Assembly: GCF_000741525.1 (NCBI RefSeq)
Contig: NZ_JGYP01000002.1
Coordinates: forward strand, 372,001-436,000
Reading direction: 5' to 3'
Origin: Bifidobacterium bohemicum DSM 22767
GTDB lineage: Bacteria > Actinomycetota > Actinomycetes > Actinomycetales > Bifidobacteriaceae
DNA: 64,000 nucleotides
Part shown: one piece after another, positions 1 through 7,914 of the stretch
Layout of the letters: each line of letters starts with the position of its first letter
Position numbering within the stretch: position 1 is the stretch's first letter
Position numbers and translations under genes: made by a program
The notes under the pieces: generated by a model
Told to the model about the DNA's origin: nothing
Seen by the model: only the letters and a program-made list of their open reading frames with translations
Databases searched by the model: none

Positions 1-34
1 ACGCTGAATCTTTGTTCGTTCATATATCGTTTTA

Positions 35-427
35 TTAGATATATAAAACATAAAAAAAAATAACATATTTAATTTTACAGCCAAATATTAATCTATCTGA
101 TCCAGTAAAAGCCGCAACTGCCATATGAGTAAATTCATGTAAGTTCATGCTCCAAAGCAACACAACAAGATATACGCTAATATTCACTAACCACATTGAC
201 AGAATAGCGCAAATACCTATATATATTAATAATTTTACAGGCGTAATTGCAAATTCGAAAAACTTTATATCCCCATCTGATTTAATCTTGATACTTGGAA
301 TATTCTTATTATATAAGACCGAAGGATCAGAAATCTTGCTTTTTGGAACTAAAAAGTACTCTCCATCCTCACAACGAATATAGTTATATTTATTGCTAAA
401 TTTTCCAAATTTAATTGCCTTACTCAT
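35..427 (-). CDS. Membrane zinc peptidase (HExxH), RiPP cluster, probably cut short
   Basis: A 130-residue protein with hydrophobic segments at about residues 62-93, followed directly by LHEFTHMA with the zinc-binding HEFTH at residues 97-101. This layout is that of membrane-embedded DUF3267/M50-like putative zinc peptidases. In a peptide cluster such an enzyme would plausibly trim the leader or give immunity (inference). Its ATG overlaps the maturase stop codon by four bases (ATGA), so the two genes are translationally coupled. The frame closes just after an A9 run (52-60). Gaining or losing one base there opens a frame that runs off the left edge, so the true C-terminus is probably outside the window or lost. 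The AT-rich base composition matches the cluster and not the chromosome. Confidence 0.6.
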   Translation of the reverse strand: MSKAIKFGKFSNKYNYIRCEDGEYFLVPKSKISDPSVLYNKNIPSIKIKSDGDIKFFEFAITPVKLLIYIGICAILSMWLVNISVYLVVLLWSMNLHEFTHMAVAAFTGSDRLIFGCKIKYVIFFYVLYI

Positions 428-1647
428 CGTTTAACGTCACCAACCAATTGCGATACGCCTCTAAAATATCCATTACGAACAAAGGCACATTGTGTTTTCG
501 CGGATTTACGAAAATCCCCATTCTCAATATAGTTCGCTCCAATACACATATTACAAATATCCTTAACTGGACAAGCTCGGCATCCCGGCTTCTGATTTTT
601 TGTATTATTTTCCAATTCAACAAGAAGCTGCTTATTGGTTATTCCATTATCAATATTTCCAAGAAGGAAACTTTGTTTATTAATAAACATGAAACAGGGA
701 TATATATCCCCATTTATATCTACAGTGATTTCATCCAAACCCGCTCCACAATAGGCATTATTGCAGAGCTTTTGAGACAAAAAATGACTAGCTTCAACTG
801 TCTTATTATCTTGAATCTTATTACGCCGCAAAGCAAGCATTAAATCACGCTGAAACTCCAACAAAAGAATTTTTTGTTCTCTGTTAAAAGCGAACTTGCT
901 TTTCTTCTCCGCCATTACCGGAGCAAGATGAACATATCTAATTCCTAAATCTTTAAGACTTTCGGCAATCTTTTTAGGATCCAATTCACCCTTCCCGTAA
1001 TCAGAAACCATTTGATTACTAATTGTAAATTGGACAAAAACCTCTATTCCATTCTTCCTAAATTTTTGTATATTTTTGGTAACTAGGTCATATGAACCTT
1101 TCCCATTAATCTTAAAAGTCCGGAATAAATCATGATATTTTCTAGTGCCATCTACACTGACAGTCACTAGAATATTGTGCTTTTTTAGCATAGAAATAAT
1201 AGCATTATTTGCTATTGTTCCATTGGTTACTATTGTCTTATTAGCATTCTGTAAGATTCGAGAAGATTCCATATAAGTACAAACAAACTCAATAGCTTTA
1301 GGCTCTAGAAGAGGCTCTCCACCGAAAAATTGAAGTTGCTCAATACCTTCAGGAAATTGATTCTCAAGATAATTTAAAATCTGCTCTAAACGAGCTTGCT
1401 TAATCCTGTTAATACAATCTTTCCCATACCCACCTTGTGCAGCATAACAATAGGAGCAACCTAAATTACACATGTTCGTTAACACTAATACCACTCTATG
1501 AGCATGTTTCTTTTTTGTTATTTCAGAGCGATCTTTCCATTTTTGATGAAACTCATCTTTTTTATTTCTTAGTTCATAAGGCAAATTATCTTTATAGACT
1601 CTATGATTTCTAGTATCGTAATACAGTTTGCCATCTAGATGTTCCAT
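424..1647 (-). CDS. Radical SAM/SPASM peptide maturase
   Basis: A 407-residue enzyme expected to modify the cluster's precursor peptide. The radical SAM core shows CNLGCSYC (Cys60, Cys64, Cys67) binding the 4Fe-4S cluster and SAM, then GGEPL at 109-113. The C-terminal SPASM region supplies cysteines at 300, 318, 356, 359, 365, 368 and 387 for auxiliary clusters, with the usual spacing around DINGDIYPC and GCRACPVKDIC. This is the architecture of sactipeptide, ranthipeptide and quinohemoprotein-type maturases; which bond it makes cannot be read from the sequence. The start is fixed by GGGAGGT just upstream of ATG at 1647. It lies 40 bases after the BtrH-like gene and overlaps the peptidase gene by four bases. 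Confidence 0.9.
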   Translation of the reverse strand: MEHLDGKLYYDTRNHRVYKDNLPYELRNKKDEFHQKWKDRSEITKKKHAHRVVLVLTNMCNLGCSYCYAAQGGYGKDCINRIKQARLEQILNYLENQFPEGIEQLQFFGGEPLLEPKAIEFVCTYMESSRILQNANKTIVTNGTIANNAIISMLKKHNILVTVSVDGTRKYHDLFRTFKINGKGSYDLVTKNIQKFRKNGIEVFVQFTISNQMVSDYGKGELDPKKIAESLKDLGIRYVHLAPVMAEKKSKFAFNREQKILLLEFQRDLMLALRRNKIQDNKTVEASHFLSQKLCNNAYCGAGLDEITVDINGDIYPCFMFINKQSFLLGNIDNGITNKQLLVELENNTKNQKPGCRACPVKDICNMCIGANYIENGDFRKSAKTQCAFVRNGYFRGVSQLVGDVKR

Positions 1648-1687
1648 AATTACCTCCCGATACCCGCTAAAATAATTTTATTTTTAA

Positions 1688-2600
1688 TTAACGATGTTTT
1701 TTTACAAGTTTTGAATAAAACCTCAGTTCATAGCGAAGTATCAACGCATATAAACGGCAAAATGATTTCCACTGTTTTTCAGTTGTTTTAGTAGTCTTGT
1801 ATACGCCAATAAACAAATAAGCTAATAAAACATAACAGCCATAAATCATTTTAGCTGTAGCGCACGGAATCATCAGTCCTAATTCCCGGAAAAACAGATA
1901 ATTTTCAAATCTTCCGTTTTTCTTATAGAAATCCGAATTAATTATTCCGCCAATTGCAATCTTTAAATAAAACCTACAAAGCCGCGGATCCTTAACAGGA
2001 GTTACGGCGAATCCACGGATCTTGTCCAAAGATGAATATAGATAATCAACTCTTTTCGAGAGTATTTTTTTATAAACTTTTCATTTAGATCTAAAGAAGA
2101 ATTCTCTGTCTGAGAGTAGAAAACCGTGTATCCCATATACTCATAGGGATGTTCAGGTTTCTCAGTTGCTTTCTCAAAAATTTTAAGTGATAATTCATGC
2201 ATCTTCTTATCAAAGAAGTCGAGATATCTGATCCTAGAATCAGTAATTGCCTCAACAAAGACATAATGCGCACCCATATGGCGCCTAGGCGTAATGTAAT
2301 CAAGATAATACCGGTCGAATGGGGTAACAATGCCCCCCCCTCTTCAATCTTTCGCTTAATGAATGAAAGATAAGTTGAAAAATCTCTAAATGTCTCTTTA
2401 CACAACGCTGGGCACAACTCTCGAATATCATCATCGTTAGGAAACCACTCAGGGAATATAACCGGTACTTCAAATGTTGATGAAGCCTCTGTATCAATCC
2501 AGGCATTCGTAATCGAATAATTAGTTAAGAACGCAAATTCATCTTCTGATAATTTACCCTTAGCTAAAAGCTCCTGCATCGCTAGGATATAGCAATCCAT
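1688..2600 (-). pseudogene. BtrH_N-like protein of the peptide cluster, broken by two homopolymer frameshifts
   Basis: Three consecutive open segments (2600 to about 2340, 2340 to about 2070, 2070 to 1688) join into one 304-residue protein if one base is added to the G8 run (2333-2340) and one to the A7 run on the coding strand (2065-2071). The start region is MDCYILAMQELL. The middle reads EEGGGIVTPFDRYYLDY, then HMGAHYVFVEAITD, then a conserved-looking D. This resembles the BtrH_N family (C39-like fold, typical pattern vDxYYLPY...HYVxVxGYD), whose founding member is an acyltransferase in butirosin synthesis. The family call is by eye and tentative. It begins 8 bases after the permease stop and ends 40 bases before the maturase. 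Function in the cluster is unknown. Confidence 0.5.
2333..2340. repeat. G8/C8 homopolymer at a frameshift
   Basis: A run of eight C on the plus strand (G on the coding strand) inside the BtrH-like gene. The upstream frame ends soon after it. A nine-base run would give continuous coding into GIVTPFDRYYLDY. Long poly-G tracts are classic slipped-strand (phase-variation) sites and also classic sequencing-error sites. Confidence 0.8.
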
Positions 2601-2608
2601 AATCTCAA

Positions 2609-4710
2609 CTACCTTTCTGAAGATGTATGCAAATATTGTTGATAAATCGATTCCTTGCATATATTCTTGTACGAAAGCAAAATCACAATTCCAATAACAA
2701 ATAGAAACTCAATCATTGTTATTACGAAAAAAAACAAATTATAAGTAATAGGAAAATAAGAGTCCGTCGTATTAAAGATTAGATCTGTCAACAAACCGGA
2801 AAAACGATCAAAGACTACAACAACAACATAAAATGCTGAACCTATAATAGCTAGATATTGCAAACTCACAGCTTTCGCATATTCCTTAAAAGACATTCCG
2901 AAACCTCGCAACATATTCAGCTTCCATATGATAAAATTAATAAAAATTGCAAAAATCTTATATGCGATAAAAACTCCTACAAGAAGAATCAAAAAATCAA
3001 TTGAATAAAGTGTTAAAATGATTTGCGACATCGAATTGCGATAATATTTACGATAATCGGCTCTAGTTTGAATCTTATTAGTCTTAAAATGTTTTTTTAC
3101 TTCATTACCACTTAAATCCGTACCATAAAATACATTTCCGGTCATACCAAAAACTTTCTTAAAAGTACTGTCAGAAATATAAATCATCATTCCTGCATAT
3201 TGCTCAGTCTCAGCAATATGCGTTACATGCAATCTCTTACCATTGATGGTAATCTCGCTGCCAACTTTGGCATCAGCCTTTCGAGCAAGCACATGACCAA
3301 TAATCACAGAATCATTGCTAATCGCATCTCCAGAGATGCAGTATTTACCGTATCTATTTAAATCGGTTGAATATATCAGAGGATAAGTTCTCTTTCCATT
3401 GAGCATTACCCCATCTATAGGATTGATATACCAATGCTTATGATACAGACTTCTATTATTAACTTCCGATGGTAACGTTGTCGAAATAATTTGTGTCTTG
3501 TAAGGCATAGTAGTCTCTACCGTTAGCTCTTCACGATTACTCGTATCTTCCCAAATCGATAATATTGCTGCGTTAACCATAATGATCATACTTAGCACCA
3601 CGAGAAGGGATGCACTGACTACACCCATGTGTGCAAATAAAGATTTAGTTATTACAGATTGGTTCTTTAACAATATCAATAATAATAATGAAATTAGAGC
3701 TATAAATACAATAACAATCGACTTACGAGTAAAACATACAGTAAAAACAAATAAGCCGATTGCCAAAACATAAGGAATCCAAGCGACGCTCAAATTAATT
3801 TTTAAACGAGACATTCCCACTTTTGCAACAACCGCAATACCTATCGTACAGATTATCAGCAAAACGCAAACAGCTAGAACTAAATTAACCGACAACAACC
3901 AATGTACGTGCAAAAAATAACCAGCTACAGATGCTGCAATATTATAAACAATGAACGACTCAAAAAAAAAACTCTCAATAAAGGTTTTCTATGCAAATAT
4001 AAATAACCCAAAACAATTTCATACCATTTTGCCCCAAAAGAAGTAAATATTTGAAGTATCTTAACAGAATCGTTTATTTGTTTAGTCAAAAAACTCAACC
4101 AAGAAATTACGGCCATAAATAAAAGCACAATCGAAGACAGCTTCAGGATCAATCCTATCGTTTTATAGGATTCAGCATTAATCTGACGTTCAATATTTTC
4201 TCTATTGATCTTTACGAATCCTTTATCTTTTAGCAATTTCTTCTGGCCAAAGTTGATAGATGATTGGAGTTCAATCTCCTTTACACGGAGCTTCATGCCG
4301 GGTTGTATCCTATAAATACGACCTAAGCCATTCGTTACAAATGTTTCTTTATATGTTCCAACCTGTCGATTGCCGCCTAGAGATACTTTGCTAATCTTTC
4401 TAGAGCTCTCAGGCGCAACAAACTCACCAATCTTTTGAGGATATCTTCCATTACACAACTGAATCGCGTGAAAATTAGAAATAAAAAGCCGACCGTCATT
4501 ATCAATAGCGGAAACCGTAGCTGTCTTTTTATTAAAAGCATTCAACAGGATATCAGTATCTTGCTCTACCCCCTGAGGATTATTTGTCACATAATAAGAA
4601 TCATTCCCCTCGTATCTGGATTTTTGAGTATTAACAATAGTAGTTAGAGATAGTATGCTTACACAAAAGATAAGAACTATCGTGAAAATAAAACGTAAAT
4701 TAGCTTTCAT
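2609..4710 (-). pseudogene. FtsX/MacB-like ABC permease of the peptide cluster, frameshifted
   Basis: An N-terminal half (4710 to about 3925) and a C-terminal half (about 3913 to 2609) are separated by a frameshift at an A10 run (3962-3971; T10 on the coding strand). Eleven T would restore VFFFESFIVYNIAAS and a single protein of about 700 residues. The protein has an N-terminal membrane helix, a large extracytoplasmic domain, a helix group near 4140-4000, two more groups, and a final three-helix bundle, which is the FtsX-like permease layout. The ATG at 4710 overlaps the end of the ATPase gene by 11 bases, so the two form one exporter. Likely role: export of the modified peptide or self-protection. 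It is not possible to tell true loss of function from phase variation or a base-calling error. Confidence 0.7.
3962..3971. repeat. A10 homopolymer at the permease frameshift
   Basis: Ten A on the plus strand. The permease reading frame switches here, and one extra base would fuse both halves. This is the same kind of one-base deficit as at 2333-2340 and 2065-2071. Confidence 0.8.
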
Positions 4711-5380
4711 GAGAAACATCCTTGTTGGCACACAAAACACCTTGCCGCAACCAGCATATCTTAGAAAACTCATTTGCAACCATCATACTGTGCGTCACCA
4801 TAATTACCGTACAACCATCATTATGACTTATATCCTTCATCAAATTGATAACTTTATAAGCATTTTCTTCGTCTAAGGCACCGGTAGGCTCATCAGCTAG
4901 TAAAAGATTTTTCCCTGACACAACTGCTCTAGCAATAGCTATACGCTGCTTTTCTCCCCCACTTAATTCTGCAGCAATACTATTCCGACACTGCAAGAGG
5001 CCAAAGCGTTCTAGCAATGCGTCAATCGACACCTGCCATTTCCTTCTCGGAAGACTACTGAAATGAAGAGCTAAACGTAAATTGTCATTAACTGACAAAT
5101 CATCGAAAAGACGAATATCCTGATATACGTAACCGACATTATTCCGAATAATATGCCGTGTTTTAGCTGAACTTAATCCACTTACAATTTGACCATCATA
5201 AAAAACTGATCCAGAATCTGGAGGTTCATATAAAGAGAGAATATTTAAGAGGGTAGTCTTCCCTGAACCACTTTCCCCAAGAATTACATTTACTTCACCC
5301 TCGGCGAAAGTATAGTCCAAATCAGTGAACAGGACTCGTTGACCGAAAGATTTATCAAGCTCTTTTATACTAACCTTCAT
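4700..5380 (-). CDS. ABC transporter ATP-binding protein (MacB/LolD type)
   Basis: A 226-residue ATPase that would power the FtsX-like permease encoded next to it. Visible motifs are Walker A GESGSGKT (residues 35-42), the signature LSGGEKQR, Walker [14 protein letters not shown] and the H-loop VTHS. The sequence around ADEPTGALD is typical of the MacB/LolD class rather than of importers. The start at 5380 has only a weak ribosome binding site. The gene follows the precursor peptide gene very closely, so precursor and transporter are very probably co-transcribed. The gene is AT-rich compared with the chromosome. Confidence 0.88.
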   Translation of the reverse strand: MKVSIKELDKSFGQRVLFTDLDYTFAEGEVNVILGESGSGKTTLLNILSLYEPPDSGSVFYDGQIVSGLSSAKTRHIIRNNVGYVYQDIRLFDDLSVNDNLRLALHFSSLPRRKWQVSIDALLERFGLLQCRNSIAAELSGGEKQRIAIARAVVSGKNLLLADEPTGALDEENAYKVINLMKDISHNDGCTVIMVTHSMMVANEFSKICWLRQGVLCANKDVSHES

Positions 5381-5452
5381 ATTACCCACTTTTATTAAAA
5401 TAATGTGCCGCCACCACCCCCACTATGGACGGTAACGGCACACACGGAGCTA

Positions 5453-5566
5453 TCAGCAAAGACCGCCGCAGCCACCACCAGTAGCCGGAGAAGCATCTTC
5501 CTCGAGCCGTACCAATTCACTCAAATCAATTTCATTATCCACTGGTTTAATCGGTTTGTTATTCAT
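5453..5566 (-). CDS. RiPP/bacteriocin-like precursor peptide, 37 aa as read
   Basis: A small gene starting at ATG 5566 behind a very strong ribosome binding site (GGAGGGAGGTGAG, about 6-7 bases spacing). It encodes MNNKPIKPVDNEIDLSELVR..., an acidic leader containing DLSELVRLEEDA, then SPATGGGCGGLC and tandem stops TGA TAG. A short charged leader followed by a Gly/Cys tail, at the head of an operon with a radical SAM/SPASM enzyme, is what a modified-peptide precursor looks like. If the AAA at 5458-5460 had one base fewer, the frame would continue as GGLADSSVCAVTVHSGGGGG and end TLF at 5395 (56 residues), keeping two cysteines. The GC-rich, Gly-coding character of 5400-5455 fits the longer form, but this is inference. 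Confidence 0.72.
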   Translation of the reverse strand: MNNKPIKPVDNEIDLSELVRLEEDASPATGGGCGGLC

Positions 5567-5567
5567 T

Positions 5568-5579
5568 TAACTCACCTCC
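5568..5579 (-). promoter_or_regulatory. Strong ribosome binding site of the precursor gene
   Basis: The minus strand reads GGGAGGTGAGTTAAATG, nearly perfect anti-16S complementarity ahead of ATG 5566. It is the strongest initiation signal in the cluster and supports real, high-level translation of the small peptide. Confidence 0.75.
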
Positions 5580-5620
5580 CTCCGTCACATCTTTGTAATC
5601 ATGAGCAATACGCTCAGTTA

Positions 5621-5664
5621 AATAATAACACCATTATTATAGATTTGTTACATATTTCACATAT
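5621..5664 (-). promoter_or_regulatory. Possible promoter region of the peptide operon
   Basis: The minus strand carries TATAAT (5641-5636), about 70 bases before the precursor ATG, inside very AT-rich DNA. The -35 is not clear. An inverted repeat AATAAT-N6-ATTATT (5621-5638) overlaps the region just downstream and could be an operator. The upstream side is cut by the insertion element, whose left end lies at about 5676. Confidence 0.35.
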
Positions 5665-5675
5665 ACTTTTTGGTA

Positions 5676-7034
5676 GTGTCCGGTAGTTTGCGCAAATAGG
5701 TTTTGGACTTTGAAGGGGGCATAGCGCCTTTTTCCTGTGTAGGATTTTCAATCGCCAAGAAAGAACGATCCTATTGGAAAGTAGGTGGGTGCCATGCCCG
5801 ATAAGAAGATAATACAGGTCGACCAGGCCATGTTCGAGACGGAGCTCGACAGGATGGTGTCAAGGAAGGTGGAGGAGATTCTGGACGCGATGCTCGACGC
5901 CGACGCCGAACGGGTCGCCGGGGCCGGCAGGTACGAGCGTTCCGACGGCAGGAAAGCCTATCTCGCCGGCCATTACGAGCGCAGGCTGACGGTGAAGGCC
6001 GGCGGCATGACCGTCAGAGTGCCCAGGCTCAAGGGCGCCTTGTTCGAGTCGGCGGTGATCCAGCGCCACCGGACGCGCGAGTCGAGCGTCGAGGAGGCGC
6101 TCATGGAGATGTACTTCAGCGGGGTCAGCACGCGTCAGGTCGACGCGGTCGGCGAGCGGCTGTGGGGCGACCGGATGCCGCCCCAGACCCTCTCCGACGA
6201 TCTGAAGAGGGTCTACAAGGACATCGACGAATGGCGGAACAGGCCGCTGGAGCGGACGTTCCCGTATGTGTTCATGGACGGCATCTGGCTGAAACGCAGC
6301 TGGGGCGGCAGCATCGAGAACGTGTCGGTGCTGGTCGCCATCGGCGTGGGCGACGACGGGCGGCGTGAGGTCATCGGCGTCGATGAGGGCATGAAGGAGG
6401 ACACCGCCAGCTGGGAGTCGTTCATCCGCGGACTTCTGGAACGGGGTCTGAAAGGCGTGCGCCTGGCCATAGGCGACCGGAACCCCGGCCTCTTGCACGC
6501 CGTCGGCGAGCTGCTGCCCGGGGCGCGCCGCCAGCGGTGCATGGTCCACTTCGAACGCAACGTGCTCGCCAAGACGCCCCGCCGGAGGCGCAAGCCCGTC
6601 GCCGCCAAGCTCAAGGCCGTGTTCGCGATGGAGGACAGGGCCAGGACGCTCGAGAAGGCGGGATCAGTCGCCGCCGAGCTCGACTCGGAAAAGCCGAAGG
6701 AGGCGGCGTCCTGCCTGCGCGAGGGCATCGGCGAGGCGACGGCCTACCAGCTGCCGGAATTCCCCATGGAGCACTGGCGGCCGGTCCGCACCAACAACAT
6801 GGTCGAACGCCTCAACCGCGAGATACGCCGCAGGACAAGGGTCGTCGGCCAGTTCCCCGACGGCAGGAGCGCCCTCATGCTCGTCACCCGGAGAATCCGC
6901 CACGTCACCCAAAACTGGCCCTAACGCCGCTACCTGGACATGTCCCTACTCGAACCCACAATCGAACCAACGGTCGAAAACCCGCACGCAGGCGATCAAG
7001 GCTGAAAACCGAAAGCGCGCAACAAACCGGACGT
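5676..7034 (+). mobile_element. IS256-family insertion sequence
   Basis: An element of about 1.36 kb carrying one transposase gene. The left end reads TGTCCGGTAGTTTGCGC (from 5677). The right end, read on the opposite strand from 7033, is CGTCCGGTTTGTTGCGC, so terminal inverted repeats match at about 14 of 17 positions, and a GGTTTT block follows in both. I do not see a clear direct target repeat next to the ends, so the exact borders are approximate. The element is GC-rich, in contrast with the AT-rich DNA on both sides. It sits directly upstream of the peptide operon's promoter region. Confidence 0.75.
5794..6924 (+). CDS. IS256-family transposase, probably truncated by an in-frame stop
   Basis: A 376-residue DDE transposase. 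The conserved IS256/MULE signatures are present: GVSTRQVDAVGERLWG, the first catalytic Asp region PYVFMDGIWLKRSWGG, then LAIGDRNPGLLHAV, RRQRCMVHFERNVLAK, and the final NNMVERLNREIRRRTRVVGQFPDG with the catalytic Glu. The ATG at 5794 is preceded by AGGTGG. The frame stops at TAA (6922-6924) inside HVTQNWP-stop-RRYLDMSLLEP. The RRYLDMS stretch is what normally closes family members, so an in-frame nonsense change probably removes the last 20 or so residues. The catalytic core is complete, so activity cannot be excluded. Confidence 0.88.
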   Translation: MPDKKIIQVDQAMFETELDRMVSRKVEEILDAMLDADAERVAGAGRYERSDGRKAYLAGHYERRLTVKAGGMTVRVPRLKGALFESAVIQRHRTRESSVEEALMEMYFSGVSTRQVDAVGERLWGDRMPPQTLSDDLKRVYKDIDEWRNRPLERTFPYVFMDGIWLKRSWGGSIENVSVLVAIGVGDDGRREVIGVDEGMKEDTASWESFIRGLLERGLKGVRLAIGDRNPGLLHAVGELLPGARRQRCMVHFERNVLAKTPRRRRKPVAAKLKAVFAMEDRARTLEKAGSVAAELDSEKPKEAASCLREGIGEATAYQLPEFPMEHWRPVRTNNMVERLNREIRRRTRVVGQFPDGRSALMLVTRRIRHVTQNWP

Positions 7035-7069
7035 TATCTCCTAGACACAAGAAGAGCATTCAATACGTC

Positions 7070-7399
7070 GATGAATTACATATTTAAAATCAAAAGCAAA
7101 AATCAAAAGAAGAGGATATCACAAAAACTTTATCAATAGGATTATGCGCAGCATATAACGACCTCGATAGGCAACTACCCTCTTTACTAATGCTAATCAG
7201 ATTTATTGGCTGCTCAAGCTCATTAGATTTGTGGAAGCGACCAGCAGGAGTCAATTTCTGTTTACAACCACTCTTACAGCAACTTACTTCACTCCTTGTT
7301 AACTGTAATTTTCCAAGTCCACATGAACCGGAGGATGCCCAATCTCTAATTGACGGGTATCTAAAAAGATCGTTAGGGAACCAATTGGTAAAACGCTAA
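7070..7399 (+). pseudogene. C-terminal remnant of an unknown gene next to the IS
   Basis: An open stretch without a convincing start, ending at TAA 7399. It reads KEEDITKTLSIGLCAAYNDL, later LIRFIGCSSSLDLWKRPAG and finally SLIDGYLKRSLGNQLVKR. I do not recognise the family. It is AT-rich like the peptide cluster and lies just after the insertion element, so it is probably the tail of a gene displaced or interrupted by it. Confidence 0.35.
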
Positions 7400-7411
7400 G
7401 ATCAAACCCCT

Positions 7412-7771
7412 GAAATCAAGAGCAGAAAACTAATACCATAAACTCATGTCGCATATCTCTATGGGAACTGAGTCTACAGTTCATCGGCCTTCAGCACGAA
7501 CGTCTTGGCTTCTGTGACTTATACAAGCACGTTGCCCAAAGCTTATTGTCACATCTTGCCCAAGATGATGCAGCTGTCAACCAGCGAGATGTCGCATACG
7601 TTTGCATACACCTTGGTCTTAGCCAAATGTCTGTTGATCGAGACGAAATTAATCCCTGAACGTGGTGAGATTTATCGGTGTGAACAGGCTGACACCGAAG
7701 AAAACAGACGATGCTGAGTATCGTTATACCAGTGCACAGTACCTACTAAATCACTTACGAACGCTCATTGA
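7412..7771 (+). pseudogene. Frameshifted gene remnant, unknown function
   Basis: Two overlapping open segments on the same strand look coding but lack a start. The first contains LWELSLQFIGLQHERLGFCD and KHVAQSLLSHLAQDDAA and ends near 7660. The second contains VVRFIGVNRLTPKKTDDAEY and LLNHLRTLIE and ends at about 7770. Together they look like the frameshifted C-terminal half of one protein. Family not recognised. No intact gene is seen between the insertion element and the ImmA-like gene at 7915. Confidence 0.3.
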
Positions 7772-7914
7772 GTAACCACCCAAGACGACTCGCCAAAAAG
7801 CAAAAAGACCAATTCCCCGCTCTGGCCCGTTTGGTATATTGGCATCAAAATATAGACAGCAAAACTACGCACTTAACAGATATCTGAGTACAAGTGGTTG
7901 AACAGGGAGGAATG

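Noticed and set aside
2331..2340. Programmed ribosomal frameshifting at the G8 run
   Set aside because: There is no slippery heptamer of the usual X-XXY-YYZ form with a downstream pseudoknot that I can see, and the second break nearby would need another event. Tract-length variation or error explains both more simply.
5405..5686. Plus-strand Pro/Thr-rich frame opposite the precursor gene
   Set aside because: No ribosome binding site, and it runs over the IS end; the minus-strand precursor has a near-perfect one.
5860..6549. Minus-strand open frame inside the IS
   Set aside because: Antisense shadow of the transposase; His/Ala/Asp-rich translation without a domain.
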